Source of the DNA: a virus
Reading direction: 5' to 3' (one strand)
Length of the DNA stretch: 22,806 nt
Virus record (IMG/VR): IMGVR_UViG_3300025890_000174
Span: 1 to 22,806 of that record
Under the pieces are notes generated by a model. The model was given only the letters and a program-made list of their open reading frames with translations. It did no database searches and was not told the DNA's origin. The position numbers were made by a program, and so were the translations under genes. Shown one piece after another: positions 8,549-15,432 of this stretch (its first letter is position 1; each line of letters opens with the position of its first letter).

Positions 8549-8738
8549 TTACCTTGACGCCATTGCCTCCGAACAACCGAACCAGTTCGTCGGCGCTTTC
8601 TTCGGTCTCGCGTAGTACATCTTCGTCATTGGTTAGCGCTGCTAAGTTAAGGGCTTCACCCACAAAATCCATAAGGGCTTGTACCTGCATACGATGCATG
8701 TCTTTCAGTCCAAGTGTTGGTATATTTGGATCGATCAT
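8532..8738 (-). CDS. Small acidic protein, unknown, last gene of the leftward block
   Basis: The product has 68 residues. I chose ATG 8738 rather than 8753 because it forms an ATGA overlap with the DNA polymerase stop and has GGGGAGA at good distance inside the polymerase gene. The sequence is helical and acidic (MQVQALMDFVGEALNLAALTNDEDVLRETEESADELVRLFGGNGVKVTIE, quoted in parts: MQVQALMDFVGEALN and ETEESADELVRLF). No domain is recognised. Its 3' end overlaps the end of the giant virion gene on the other strand by 17 bp, so the two operons converge without a gap. Coupling to the polymerase suggests a replication-related role, but this is only context. Confidence 0.6.
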   Translation of the reverse strand: MIDPNIPTLGLKDMHRMQVQALMDFVGEALNLAALTNDEDVLRETEESADELVRLFGGNGVKVTIETL

Positions 8739-10636
8739 TCTATTTCTCCCCAATCCGTTTTAATGTCTACGTCGATTTTAGATGGAACTTTGAGTGGTAT
8801 GCCTGTCTCCATGATCTCCTTTATCCTTGCTGCCTGATCTTCACTTTCTATGTTAAAGCATAGCTCATCATGTACCGTGAGCATAGGGGTAAGCCCCTCG
8901 TTGTAACAATCTAGCATGGCTTTCTTGGTTTGGTCGGCTGCTGACCCTTGGATCAAACGGTTGAGCGCCTTGTATGTGAAGGCTCGTTTGATGTCTTTGC
9001 CGTACTCCTTCTGTGCTTCGTCGTGAGATAGGGGTTTGCCTACTCCGAACTTAGTGGGCTCCCAAAGTGGAAACCTGCACTTACGGCCCAGCAGAGTGCG
9101 TATCTGACCGTTCTTGTCCGCCTGCTTGGTTGCCATGTCCGCAAGCTGCTTAACAAACGGAACCCTACTGCGGTGACGAGAGATTAGATCCTTGGCTTCT
9201 TGTGCAGCAATACCCAACTGGTCTGCCAGCTTGGCTACCCCCATGCCGTACATGATCCCAAGGTTCACGGTCTTCGCCTGCTTGCGTGTGATGCCTGCCA
9301 GATCGGCAACCATCTGGTGCAGGTCAACGTCCCCTCTATTAAACTCCTCGACCACATCGTCCACGACATGGCTACGGATTGAAGACGGTACGCTTGCAGC
9401 AAAGTGAACCAAGAGCCTCGGTTCTTGGCTCGAATAGTCAAACGATCCCCACTGCATACCCTCTTCTGGTATAAACAATCCGCGGATCAACTTCTTGATG
9501 TCGGGATCTCTGGCAGGAATTTGCTGGAGGTTGGGGTTGGACGACGAAAATCTCCCAGTCACAGTCCCACCTTCGTCTCGTCGTGTCGAGTGCAGTTCCG
9601 TATGGATGCGTCCGTTGTGCTCGTGCCGCAGGATGCTGTCAATAAACGTGGCGTCGGCCTTATCAAACTCCCGCAGCTTAACTAGCTGTTGGCATATCTC
9701 GGCGGGGTGTTCGTTCAGGAATGACTTGGTGAAGGATGGCGCACCTTTCTCCGTGGTAAGGTATTCCATACCCAGCTTGTCGAACATCTTCTGGATCGAT
9801 GCCGATGCCCAGATGTCCACCTCCATGCCAGCCTCTTTCTCGATCTTGCCACGCAATAGCTTCGACTGCTTACGGATCAGCTTCTTATTCTGCTCCGCCT
9901 TGTCCAAGTCTACGCGTACACCATTGGTTCGCATGTCCAGCATACAACGGATCAAACCGTTTTCGATATCCCAGATGTGCCAGAGTTCCTCCTCTTCCAG
10001 CTTGACCTTCAAGGCTTGCCATAGTTTGAGCGTAGCCACGGCATCCTGCTCGGCATAGGCCCCGACATATTTAGGGGGCAGCTTGTACATACCGGACTTG
10101 GGATCCACGCCCCACTCTTTCGCCGCCGCCTGTAGCAGCCGCTCGTTCTTACGCAGAGACACATAGTCCCGAGCCATAGCATCAAGGCCAAAGGACCAGC
10201 GGTTCTCATTGACCAAAGCCCCTGTAATCATAGTGTCGATGATCCGACCCTTGATCTCTATGCCCTCGGCCCTCATCCAACCCGCATCGTATGTTGCGTT
10301 GTGCATGATCACATTCATCTCGGGCACGGACATCTGCTTCTTGAGCCAGCGCAAGGTGAACTTGGGGTCTAGGTTATGGGAGTTTTCATGGCGGATCGGG
10401 AAGTACCCTTTGTATTCCCCTGCGGCTACCGCAATGCCAATGATGTGCCCATCCTTCCGCGCCCATCCCGGGCCCAAGGTTTTGATGTTGGGGTCATAGG
10501 TTTCCAGATCCACAGCCACTTCACTGTACCCTGTAAGATCAGGATACTCGGGCGGGATGTTCCAGTCCGCATCGATCAAGTCCAACTCGTTCTTGATCTG
10601 GTGGTGGAGATCACTCCCGAATAAGTTATCCTGCAT
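8735..10636 (-). CDS. polA-like: DNA polymerase family A with 3'-5' exonuclease domain
   Basis: Replicative phage DNA polymerase. Exonuclease motifs come first: VDLETYD (Exo I), HNATYD (Exo II) and YAEQD (Exo III), so proofreading residues are present. Polymerase motif A is DYSSQEPR (cellular form DYSQIELR), the O-helix is RKQAKTVNLGIMYG, and motif C is VHDE. The residue matching E. coli Phe762 is Leu (codon 9260-9262). There is no 5'-3' exonuclease domain, as is usual for phage enzymes. An upstream in-frame TTG (10648) with AGGA and ATG 10642 are possible starts; I chose ATG 10636 because GGAA lies about 7 nt upstream. It overlaps the 3' end of the DUF6378-like gene, and its own stop overlaps the next start (ATGA). 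Confidence 0.95.
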   Translation of the reverse strand: MQDNLFGSDLHHQIKNELDLIDADWNIPPEYPDLTGYSEVAVDLETYDPNIKTLGPGWARKDGHIIGIAVAAGEYKGYFPIRHENSHNLDPKFTLRWLKKQMSVPEMNVIMHNATYDAGWMRAEGIEIKGRIIDTMITGALVNENRWSFGLDAMARDYVSLRKNERLLQAAAKEWGVDPKSGMYKLPPKYVGAYAEQDAVATLKLWQALKVKLEEEELWHIWDIENGLIRCMLDMRTNGVRVDLDKAEQNKKLIRKQSKLLRGKIEKEAGMEVDIWASASIQKMFDKLGMEYLTTEKGAPSFTKSFLNEHPAEICQQLVKLREFDKADATFIDSILRHEHNGRIHTELHSTRRDEGGTVTGRFSSSNPNLQQIPARDPDIKKLIRGLFIPEEGMQWGSFDYSSQEPRLLVHFAASVPSSIRSHVVDDVVEEFNRGDVDLHQMVADLAGITRKQAKTVNLGIMYGMGVAKLADQLGIAAQEAKDLISRHRSRVPFVKQLADMATKQADKNGQIRTLLGRKCRFPLWEPTKFGVGKPLSHDEAQKEYGKDIKRAFTYKALNRLIQGSAADQTKKAMLDCYNEGLTPMLTVHDELCFNIESEDQAARIKEIMETGIPLKVPSKIDVDIKTDWGEIE

Positions 10637-11000
10637 CTTCATTTCCAATGCGTCGTTCCTTAAACCTCATAAACAACTCCAATCGTTTTTGTATTTCGCT
10701 CTCACGATCCCCGCACTCCGCACCCAGTGCCGAATACCCAGCCTTGTCTACCCAAGAGTCTTCGTGGCTAAGATCGTTCAGCAACCGAGCCGTCTTGACC
10801 CAGTCCATCATCAACGCAACATGTTGCGGGGTGACGTAACCATTGGTGCACTGTGCCTCTTTGATTATGAGGTTCCAACCATCAGCAATGCGAGTAAAGT
10901 TCTCGTATGCATCACCGTAATCCTTGGCCCTCTGACCATTTATAGTTTTCTTAGCCTCGGCTAAAACCTTATCTCGTTTCATCACTTTTCTAGAAACCAT
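10626..11000 (-). CDS. DUF6378-like phage protein
   Basis: The protein has 124 residues. The core reads TINGQRAKDYGDAYENFTRIADGW, then VTPQHVALMMDWVKTARLLND and DSWVDKAGYSAL. This matches my memory of DUF6378, a helical family frequent in phages near replication and nucleotide genes: an YGD..NF..IA motif, HVALMM, KxARL, DSWVDxAGY. Biochemical function is not established; the DSWVD/YGD acidic motifs recall all-alpha NTP pyrophosphohydrolases, but that is speculative. ATG 11000 is supported by GGAGG five bases upstream and sits next to the TGA of the regulator gene. Its end overlaps the polymerase start. Confidence 0.72.
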   Translation of the reverse strand: MVSRKVMKRDKVLAEAKKTINGQRAKDYGDAYENFTRIADGWNLIIKEAQCTNGYVTPQHVALMMDWVKTARLLNDLSHEDSWVDKAGYSALGAECGDRESEIQKRLELFMRFKERRIGNEDAG

Positions 11001-11651
11001 TCAATCCTCCAATAAATCTTGACCACGGGATTTAAGACATAATTTAAGCGGCGAGCGACGATCCCTCCCCGCCTTCCAATCATACGGCTCCCACGCAGGG
11101 TTCTTAACATCCATATACCCCAAATTAGACGCAACCTTGCGCATCTTCCGAAAAGCCTTAGCCTCTATCTGACGAACCCGCTCCCGGGAAACTCTCAAAG
11201 ATGCAGCGCACTCATCCAAACTCTGGTCATGCGCAAACCGCCGAGCTAAAACATCCCGCTCCCGAGGAGTTAGGTTCTTGGAAAACTGACTTAATACACT
11301 TAATTGCGATATAGTCTTTTCTGACGAACCCTCCTGAACTAACTTCTTTACGTCGTCCAAATCAAGATTAACCTCAGATGTCGATTTCCTCAAACGAAGC
11401 TCACGCATATGATCCGGCCACAAATCCTCCGGATCCCGGGCAACCATCCCCGCAATATCCAAAGCTAAATCCGTCCAACCCTTCGAATTATACGGAACAG
11501 CCTTCATCGTAATTAACTTATTTACCGTCTGATGCGAACGACCCATCTTTCGGCACATGTCCGCAACAGAAGAATAACGCTTACGTATCGCACGAAGTAA
11601 CCTCCCATTGCGAACAGTTACCTTTAAATTAAAATCTTCATCTCTCTTCAT
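11001..11651 (-). CDS. HTH / sigma-70 region 4 transcription regulator
   Basis: The protein has 216 residues. The N-terminal region (about 15-85) looks like a Cro/C1-type helix-turn-helix (VADMCRKMGRSHQTVNKLI) followed by DPEDLWPDHMRELRL. Residues about 125-173 are a textbook sigma-70 region 4: LTPRERDVLARRFAHDQSLDECAA, then VSRERVRQIEAKAFRKMR, the segment that reads the -35 element. No region 2 is present, so it cannot act as a full sigma factor; an anti-sigma, appropriator-like or DNA-tethering regulator of host RNA polymerase is more likely. The start is supported by GGAG in the upstream zinc-ribbon gene, with a 14-nt overlap. It may control the late/early switch, since no phage RNA polymerase is visible. 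Confidence 0.85.
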   Translation of the reverse strand: MKRDEDFNLKVTVRNGRLLRAIRKRYSSVADMCRKMGRSHQTVNKLITMKAVPYNSKGWTDLALDIAGMVARDPEDLWPDHMRELRLRKSTSEVNLDLDDVKKLVQEGSSEKTISQLSVLSQFSKNLTPRERDVLARRFAHDQSLDECAASLRVSRERVRQIEAKAFRKMRKVASNLGYMDVKNPAWEPYDWKAGRDRRSPLKLCLKSRGQDLLED

Positions 11652-11796
11652 CTTCCTGCTCCTTTGGATAATAGACTAACACATAACTTCCACACTCAGG
11701 GCATGACAGATTAGTTTCCATTGAAAACTCCTCGTCATCTTCCATGTCGTGGTCGCCACCCCAAATCAATTTACTTGCGCAATGCCAACAGTTCAT
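11638..11796 (-). CDS. 52-residue zinc-ribbon protein
   Basis: A short gene that fills the gap between the regulator and the 109-residue protein. It starts MNCWHCASKLIWGGDHD and has a second pair in LSCPECGSYVLVYYPK, giving C3/C6 and C32/C35 for one zinc site. I recognise the CWHC...WGGDHD...CPxCG...YYP pattern from small phage proteins. AGGGA lies seven bases before the ATG, and the upstream TGA ends one base away. The 3' end overlaps the regulator gene by 14 nt and supplies its ribosome binding site. Function is unknown; an adaptor to nucleic acid or host RNA polymerase is possible. Confidence 0.78.
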   Translation of the reverse strand: MNCWHCASKLIWGGDHDMEDDEEFSMETNLSCPECGSYVLVYYPKEQEDEER

Positions 11797-11797
11797 A

Positions 11798-12127
11798 TCA
11801 TTGTCCCTGAAACAGATTACTTTTCCATTGACACACCTTGTCTATGTGTGTGTGGCGTGTAGTAGGACGTACCATCCCCACCTTTTCAACCCATCCTAAC
11901 TTGCGCAGAGATGCCATCATAGCCCCCCAAACATTATGGTGGTAAGGATCTTCCATCCCTTGCGATCTACAAAACGCACAGATCTTTCCGCCCTCAACAA
12001 ACTCATGCTCGGACAAATACTTGGCTGCGTTGTCGTAGTATTCCTGTTTCCATTCATCGTTCGCATGGACATAGGCTCGTTCGATTTCAGCTTCGATAAA
12101 ATCAAAGCGCTCTTGCTCATTTGTCAT
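11798..12127 (-). CDS. Conserved phage protein, unknown, possible winged-helix fold
   Basis: The protein has 109 residues, with helix-rich N-terminus (EAEIERAYVHANDEWKQEYY) and a C-terminal half reading HHNVWGAMMASLRKLGWVEKVGM...HIDKVCQW. The NxWGAxxxxxxxxGWVEKVG...H...V..W pattern recurs in phage proteins near replication genes and resembles a winged-helix DNA-binding layout, but I cannot name the family with certainty. Two Cys (CAFC) are present but no second pair. The ATG overlaps the helicase stop as ATGA, so it is probably translated together with the helicase and may be an accessory factor. Confidence 0.62.
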   Translation of the reverse strand: MTNEQERFDFIEAEIERAYVHANDEWKQEYYDNAAKYLSEHEFVEGGKICAFCRSQGMEDPYHHNVWGAMMASLRKLGWVEKVGMVRPTTRHTHIDKVCQWKSNLFQGQ

Positions 12128-13656
12128 ATCGTATACCTGTATTTGTTATCGGTTTGTAAGACCCACAGGTTGTGCCGTGCTCGCGTGACGCCAACGTAAA
12201 ACACCCTGTGCTCATCGTCTTGGTGCTCGCTCTGGGTCGCTGCTTTCGTAGAGGCAGTGTACACCACAACGTTATCGTCCTCTCCTCCCTTCATAGCATG
12301 GAAGGTGGACAATTTTATACGAGGCTCGGACATCAAATCGTCACCTCTTCTCTCCATCGCGTCGATGTAATCACGATCCTCTGGGGACACACGCATAACA
12401 TCATACGCACTCGTCTCTGCGCCAACCACCAACCCGTATTGAAGCTGCAAAATCTCCATGTCTAACGTCGCGTCGAGCGGTAACAGATCCAGCATCTGCC
12501 TACTGTTGCGCTTCACAACCTTGTTCTTCCCCTGTTTTGGAACGGCCTCGTATAGATCCTTGATCCTTTGTACGCCCACCTCCCTGTCGGCACACAGATC
12601 GTCCCATGTTTGCAGGTTAGCTACCAGTTCAAGAGATATGCTTGGCCTTCCTTTCACAGAATACTTGAAGCCCGAGCGCCGTATGTACTTAGCCATGTCA
12701 CGCACCATGGAGTTCGTTCTTGCCATGAGCGTCCACGACCCCTCGTGCAACGGAATGTCCTGCATGTGGTGAACATACTCAACCGTCCCTTCTTCGTCTC
12801 GGGGCTTAAACATCTTGAGGTGACGGTCCTCAATCCTGTGTGCAATGGTTCTCGCCACTCGCCACACGGACTTTGGAATGCGGTAGCTTTGCTGCAAGAC
12901 CGTGATGTTCTCGGAGCTATTGTTAAACAGCTTAACATCTACGCCCGTCCACCTGTGGATGGCTTGATCATCATCCCCCGCGATGTAAACTTTGTCCGAG
13001 CGTTCCGATATCTTAGCTGCCATGTGCCACTGCAATGGCGTGAAATCTTGGGCCTCATCAATGAACAGGTAGTCTAGGTGGGGCGGCTCTCCGACCTCGA
13101 TGTACTTCTCGATCATGTCTACAAAGTCAAACTTCTCCGTGGCAATCTTGTACTCAACCATCTGTTGGTTCAGTTGCTCTAACTTTGGAAAGTACAAGTC
13201 CCTGTTCGCAGCCTCGTTAAACTCCACGTCCAGACTAACCATGCGCAGCCGCGCTCGATTAACCATCTGAAGATAGTCGGCTCCCTCTCCAGCTTTAAAG
13301 TTGGGGGTCAACACCCCATCATCCAAACTGGCATCCACTTTTCCATCGAAGTCTAGACCAAGTTGCTGCCCGATGTTGTCGTAGTCTTCCTTGTTCATAA
13401 CGTCTTGAGCTTGCAGTCCCAGCCCATGATACCCAAACGAATGGCTCGTCCGCATGTTGGGAAAGTGTTTCGGCTCCAATCTAAACTCCGCGCAGGCCCG
13501 TGTTACCATCTCCTCGATAGCCTTGCGGGTAAAAGATATCACCCCAATCCGTGAAGGGTGCACACCATCCTCCAACGCTCGTTTAATCTGCTGGATCAGG
13601 AAGTATGTCTTGCCTGTGCCGGGGGGACCAAGGATCAATTCCGCTTTAGGTATCAT
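12124..13656 (-). CDS. UvrD/Rep-type superfamily 1 DNA helicase
   Basis: ATP-dependent 3'-5' DNA helicase of the UvrD/Rep class, 510 residues from the chosen ATG. Motifs in order: GPPGTGKT (10-17, Walker A), DEAQD (200-204, Walker B), GDDDQAIHRW (227-236, motif III), QSYRIPKSV (256-264, motif IV), TFHAMKGGED (451-460, motif V) and VGVTRARHNLW (motif VI). An in-frame start 96 bp upstream (13752) exists, but the chosen ATG has GGGGAA seven bases away, starts right before Walker A, and overlaps the AlpA-like gene by only 11 nt. It is about 150-200 residues shorter than cellular UvrD, which is normal for phage versions. Likely unwinds the fork or processes recombination intermediates alongside PolA and the primase. 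Confidence 0.93.
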   Translation of the reverse strand: MIPKAELILGPPGTGKTYFLIQQIKRALEDGVHPSRIGVISFTRKAIEEMVTRACAEFRLEPKHFPNMRTSHSFGYHGLGLQAQDVMNKEDYDNIGQQLGLDFDGKVDASLDDGVLTPNFKAGEGADYLQMVNRARLRMVSLDVEFNEAANRDLYFPKLEQLNQQMVEYKIATEKFDFVDMIEKYIEVGEPPHLDYLFIDEAQDFTPLQWHMAAKISERSDKVYIAGDDDQAIHRWTGVDVKLFNNSSENITVLQQSYRIPKSVWRVARTIAHRIEDRHLKMFKPRDEEGTVEYVHHMQDIPLHEGSWTLMARTNSMVRDMAKYIRRSGFKYSVKGRPSISLELVANLQTWDDLCADREVGVQRIKDLYEAVPKQGKNKVVKRNSRQMLDLLPLDATLDMEILQLQYGLVVGAETSAYDVMRVSPEDRDYIDAMERRGDDLMSEPRIKLSTFHAMKGGEDDNVVVYTASTKAATQSEHQDDEHRVFYVGVTRARHNLWVLQTDNKYRYTI

Positions 13657-13867
13657 AGTCTTTTCCCCGTGGCCTGCTGTTGACCCAATCCTCAATCTCC
13701 GCCAACACCCAGCGCGATGCCGAGCGTCGGTTGTCATCGGACCCAAGGACAATGGGCTTTGGAAAGTCTTCTGTCATTTGCGCCAGCTTGTAGACGTAGG
13801 ACCGCGATACTCCCAGTAGATCGGCAACCTCTCCTACCCGAAGCAGTCTGTTAGAATGGGATGTCAT
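13646..13867 (-). CDS. AlpA/excisionase-like HTH DNA-binding protein
   Basis: This 73-residue protein reads LLRVGEVADLLGVSRSYVYKLAQMTEDFPKPIVLGS followed by SASRWVLAEIEDWVNSRPR. That is the MerR-like/AlpA layout: an HTH choosing DNA, a FPKPxxL turn and an RW...EIxxWxxxR tail. Such proteins act as excisionases or transcription regulators. With no integrase in view, a regulatory role is more likely. AGGAG lies seven bases before the ATG, inside the end of the primase gene (17-nt overlap). It is co-transcribed with primase and helicase. Confidence 0.85.
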   Translation of the reverse strand: MTSHSNRLLRVGEVADLLGVSRSYVYKLAQMTEDFPKPIVLGSDDNRRSASRWVLAEIEDWVNSRPRGKDYDT

Positions 13868-15377
13868 TGTTAATCTCCTGTACGGGCAACTCTACCTCGT
13901 CATCTTCAAACGCAGGAACCCACCAGCATCGAACCGTGGTTCTCTTCCCGCTCTTTCGTGTAATGTGTTGGGATCCATTGTCCCCACCCAAGTCTCGTAT
14001 CATCTGAATGATTTGTGCTCGGGTCTGAGCCGCAAACCTGCGGTGGTGCAAATACTCCAGTAAACCTTCCAGCTTAAACTTGGTCACCCCGTCATCAGTC
14101 CACGGCTTACCCATGTCGATCTCCTCTGGTGCCATCGCCCGAATGTGGCTTGTGCAATACGAAAACAAATGCTCTTTGAACTGACCAGCTATTGTCTCTT
14201 CATACGGCACGTCGATGTATGTCGCTTGGCTCATCGCACCATTGACCAGCTTCCGCCACTTGTCAGGCTTGGTGGTGGGGGGCATAAAGTTGCATTGCTC
14301 CATGCAAGCACGTTGCCAGAGCGTCTGGTTCTGTAGCTGTTCCGTGCTTAACTGAATGCGAAACCCATTCACGTCCATGAAGTATAGCCTCGGCTCCGAC
14401 AGCATGATTGTCAAGCCGCCTACCTGTGGCGCATCGGGCGCATCGTCGCTGATCCCATGCTTTGCCAACACGCAGAGAGATGGATCACAGTACGACTTGA
14501 ACGGCTCATCCTTACAGGTGTAGCTCCAATCCTTTTTCTCATGCTGCTTGATCACCGTCATAACTTCTGTCGATGGCAGCGGTGGGGAAAACAAGGTCCG
14601 GTTATATTCCTCCAATGAAGTTTGCCACGCGTCTGGAAACTTCTTCTTGCAATACACTCCGATAAAAAACAGCAGCTTGTTGCGCGGCTCGCTCTGTGGG
14701 CCGTCCGAGAAAATGTTTCGGATGCAGGGTGGGCCGTCCGAGAAATGTTTACGCACCTGTGTGGTGGATCTTATAGATTCCAGATCAGACAACTCGACAC
14801 GGTTCTTGTCGATTGCAGCCAGAAACTCATCCAGTTCCATAGCCTCGCCATCCTTGTCATAGCAAAAACGTTGGGGCATTTCGGCGTTGAAGTAGGGCAT
14901 GTTAATAAAATTGCCCACGTCTCCACGCTCAACGATGATCGTGTCTTGCTTTGGGAATATCTCCACACCGCTGTGACCCAGCATGATCGCCATCTCGGTC
15001 AAATATTCTCGGACCACCGCCGCCTGCTCCCACTCTTTCAGGAACAAATAGAGATGCGCCCCACCAGACTTAGACCGACACTGCAACAAAGGCAGACCCA
15101 GCTTCTGGATCTTAACTTGCAACTCTTTCTGGTTAAGATCGTAGACATCTACGTCGATGGCACCGAACTTACATTGGTTCTCCTCGTTGATCGGTATGGC
15201 ACCGACCCCTTGCTCACCGTTGATGTGAGACTGCACTAGCTTCTCGGTCAACGGCTCGCGTATAATTTTACTTTGACTTTCTGCCTTGCCCTTTCGACTT
15301 GTCCGTCCGACAGTCGTAGTGCCATGAGCATTCTTAGCCCCGACAAACGCGGCAAGCAGCTTCTTTGATTGTGACAT
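13851..15377 (-). CDS. Archaeo-eukaryotic-type primase (TOTE-like AEP domain)
   Basis: A 508-residue primase that probably makes primers for PolA. The AEP core is visible: GAIDVDVYD (catalytic D75 and D77), CRSKSGGAHLYLFL (H108), VEIFPKQD and GNFINMPYF, which match the primase domain found in TOTE systems and many phage primases. A second region has RNKLLFFIGVYCKKKFPDAW and Cys at 288, 297 and 302 (TCKDEPFKSYCDPSLC), similar to PriCT-type segments and possibly zinc-binding. The C-terminal third is unassigned. Two oddities: an 11-residue internal duplication of FSDGP near 211-227, and an SSB-like acidic tip (EINNDIPF). GGGAG six bases before ATG 15377 fixes the start. Confidence 0.85.
   Translation of the reverse strand: MSQSKKLLAAFVGAKNAHGTTTVGRTSRKGKAESQSKIIREPLTEKLVQSHINGEQGVGAIPINEENQCKFGAIDVDVYDLNQKELQVKIQKLGLPLLQCRSKSGGAHLYLFLKEWEQAAVVREYLTEMAIMLGHSGVEIFPKQDTIIVERGDVGNFINMPYFNAEMPQRFCYDKDGEAMELDEFLAAIDKNRVELSDLESIRSTTQVRKHFSDGPPCIRNIFSDGPQSEPRNKLLFFIGVYCKKKFPDAWQTSLEEYNRTLFSPPLPSTEVMTVIKQHEKKDWSYTCKDEPFKSYCDPSLCVLAKHGISDDAPDAPQVGGLTIMLSEPRLYFMDVNGFRIQLSTEQLQNQTLWQRACMEQCNFMPPTTKPDKWRKLVNGAMSQATYIDVPYEETIAGQFKEHLFSYCTSHIRAMAPEEIDMGKPWTDDGVTKFKLEGLLEYLHHRRFAAQTRAQIIQMIRDLGGDNGSQHITRKSGKRTTVRCWWVPAFEDDEVELPVQEINNDIPF
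14696..14750 (-). repeat. 33-bp direct duplication inside the primase gene
   Basis: GTGGGCCGTCCGAGAA starts at 14696 and again at 14729; both continue into A(3-4)TGTTT. The copies differ by one A, yet the gene stays in frame because the intervening bases compensate. They encode KHFSDGPP and NIFSDGPQ. Confidence 0.85.
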
Positions 15378-15398
15378 TTACTGCTCCCAAGTGAAATT

Positions 15399-15425
15399 GG
15401 GGGACGGCCTCAGTACCCGTCCCCC
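15399..15425. terminator. 9-bp hairpin between ssDNA-binding-like gene and primase
   Basis: GGGGGACGG (15399-15407) pairs perfectly with CCGTCCCCC (15417-15425) around a 9-nt loop. It occupies the only sizeable gap (55 bp) in the leftward replication block. On the leftward transcript the stem is followed by CAATTTC, a poor T-tract, so partial termination, transcript processing or 3'-end protection are all possible. It would lower primase expression relative to the upstream single-strand-binding-like gene. Confidence 0.5.
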
Positions 15426-15432
15426 TAGGCTG

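Noticed and set aside
9495-10058. 187-residue open frame on the plus strand
   Set aside because: Antisense to DNA polymerase; Ser/Cys-rich without any domain.
13657-13752. Longer N-terminus for the UvrD-like helicase
   Set aside because: It would overlap most of the AlpA-like gene; the internal ATG has a strong ribosome binding site right before Walker A.
13646-13867. Evidence of lysogeny from an excisionase-like gene
   Set aside because: AlpA-like proteins are often plain regulators, and no integrase or attachment site was seen in the window.
14622-15239. 205-residue open frame on the plus strand
   Set aside because: Lies opposite the primase gene, whose catalytic motifs prove the minus strand; Leu/His/Gln-rich shadow.
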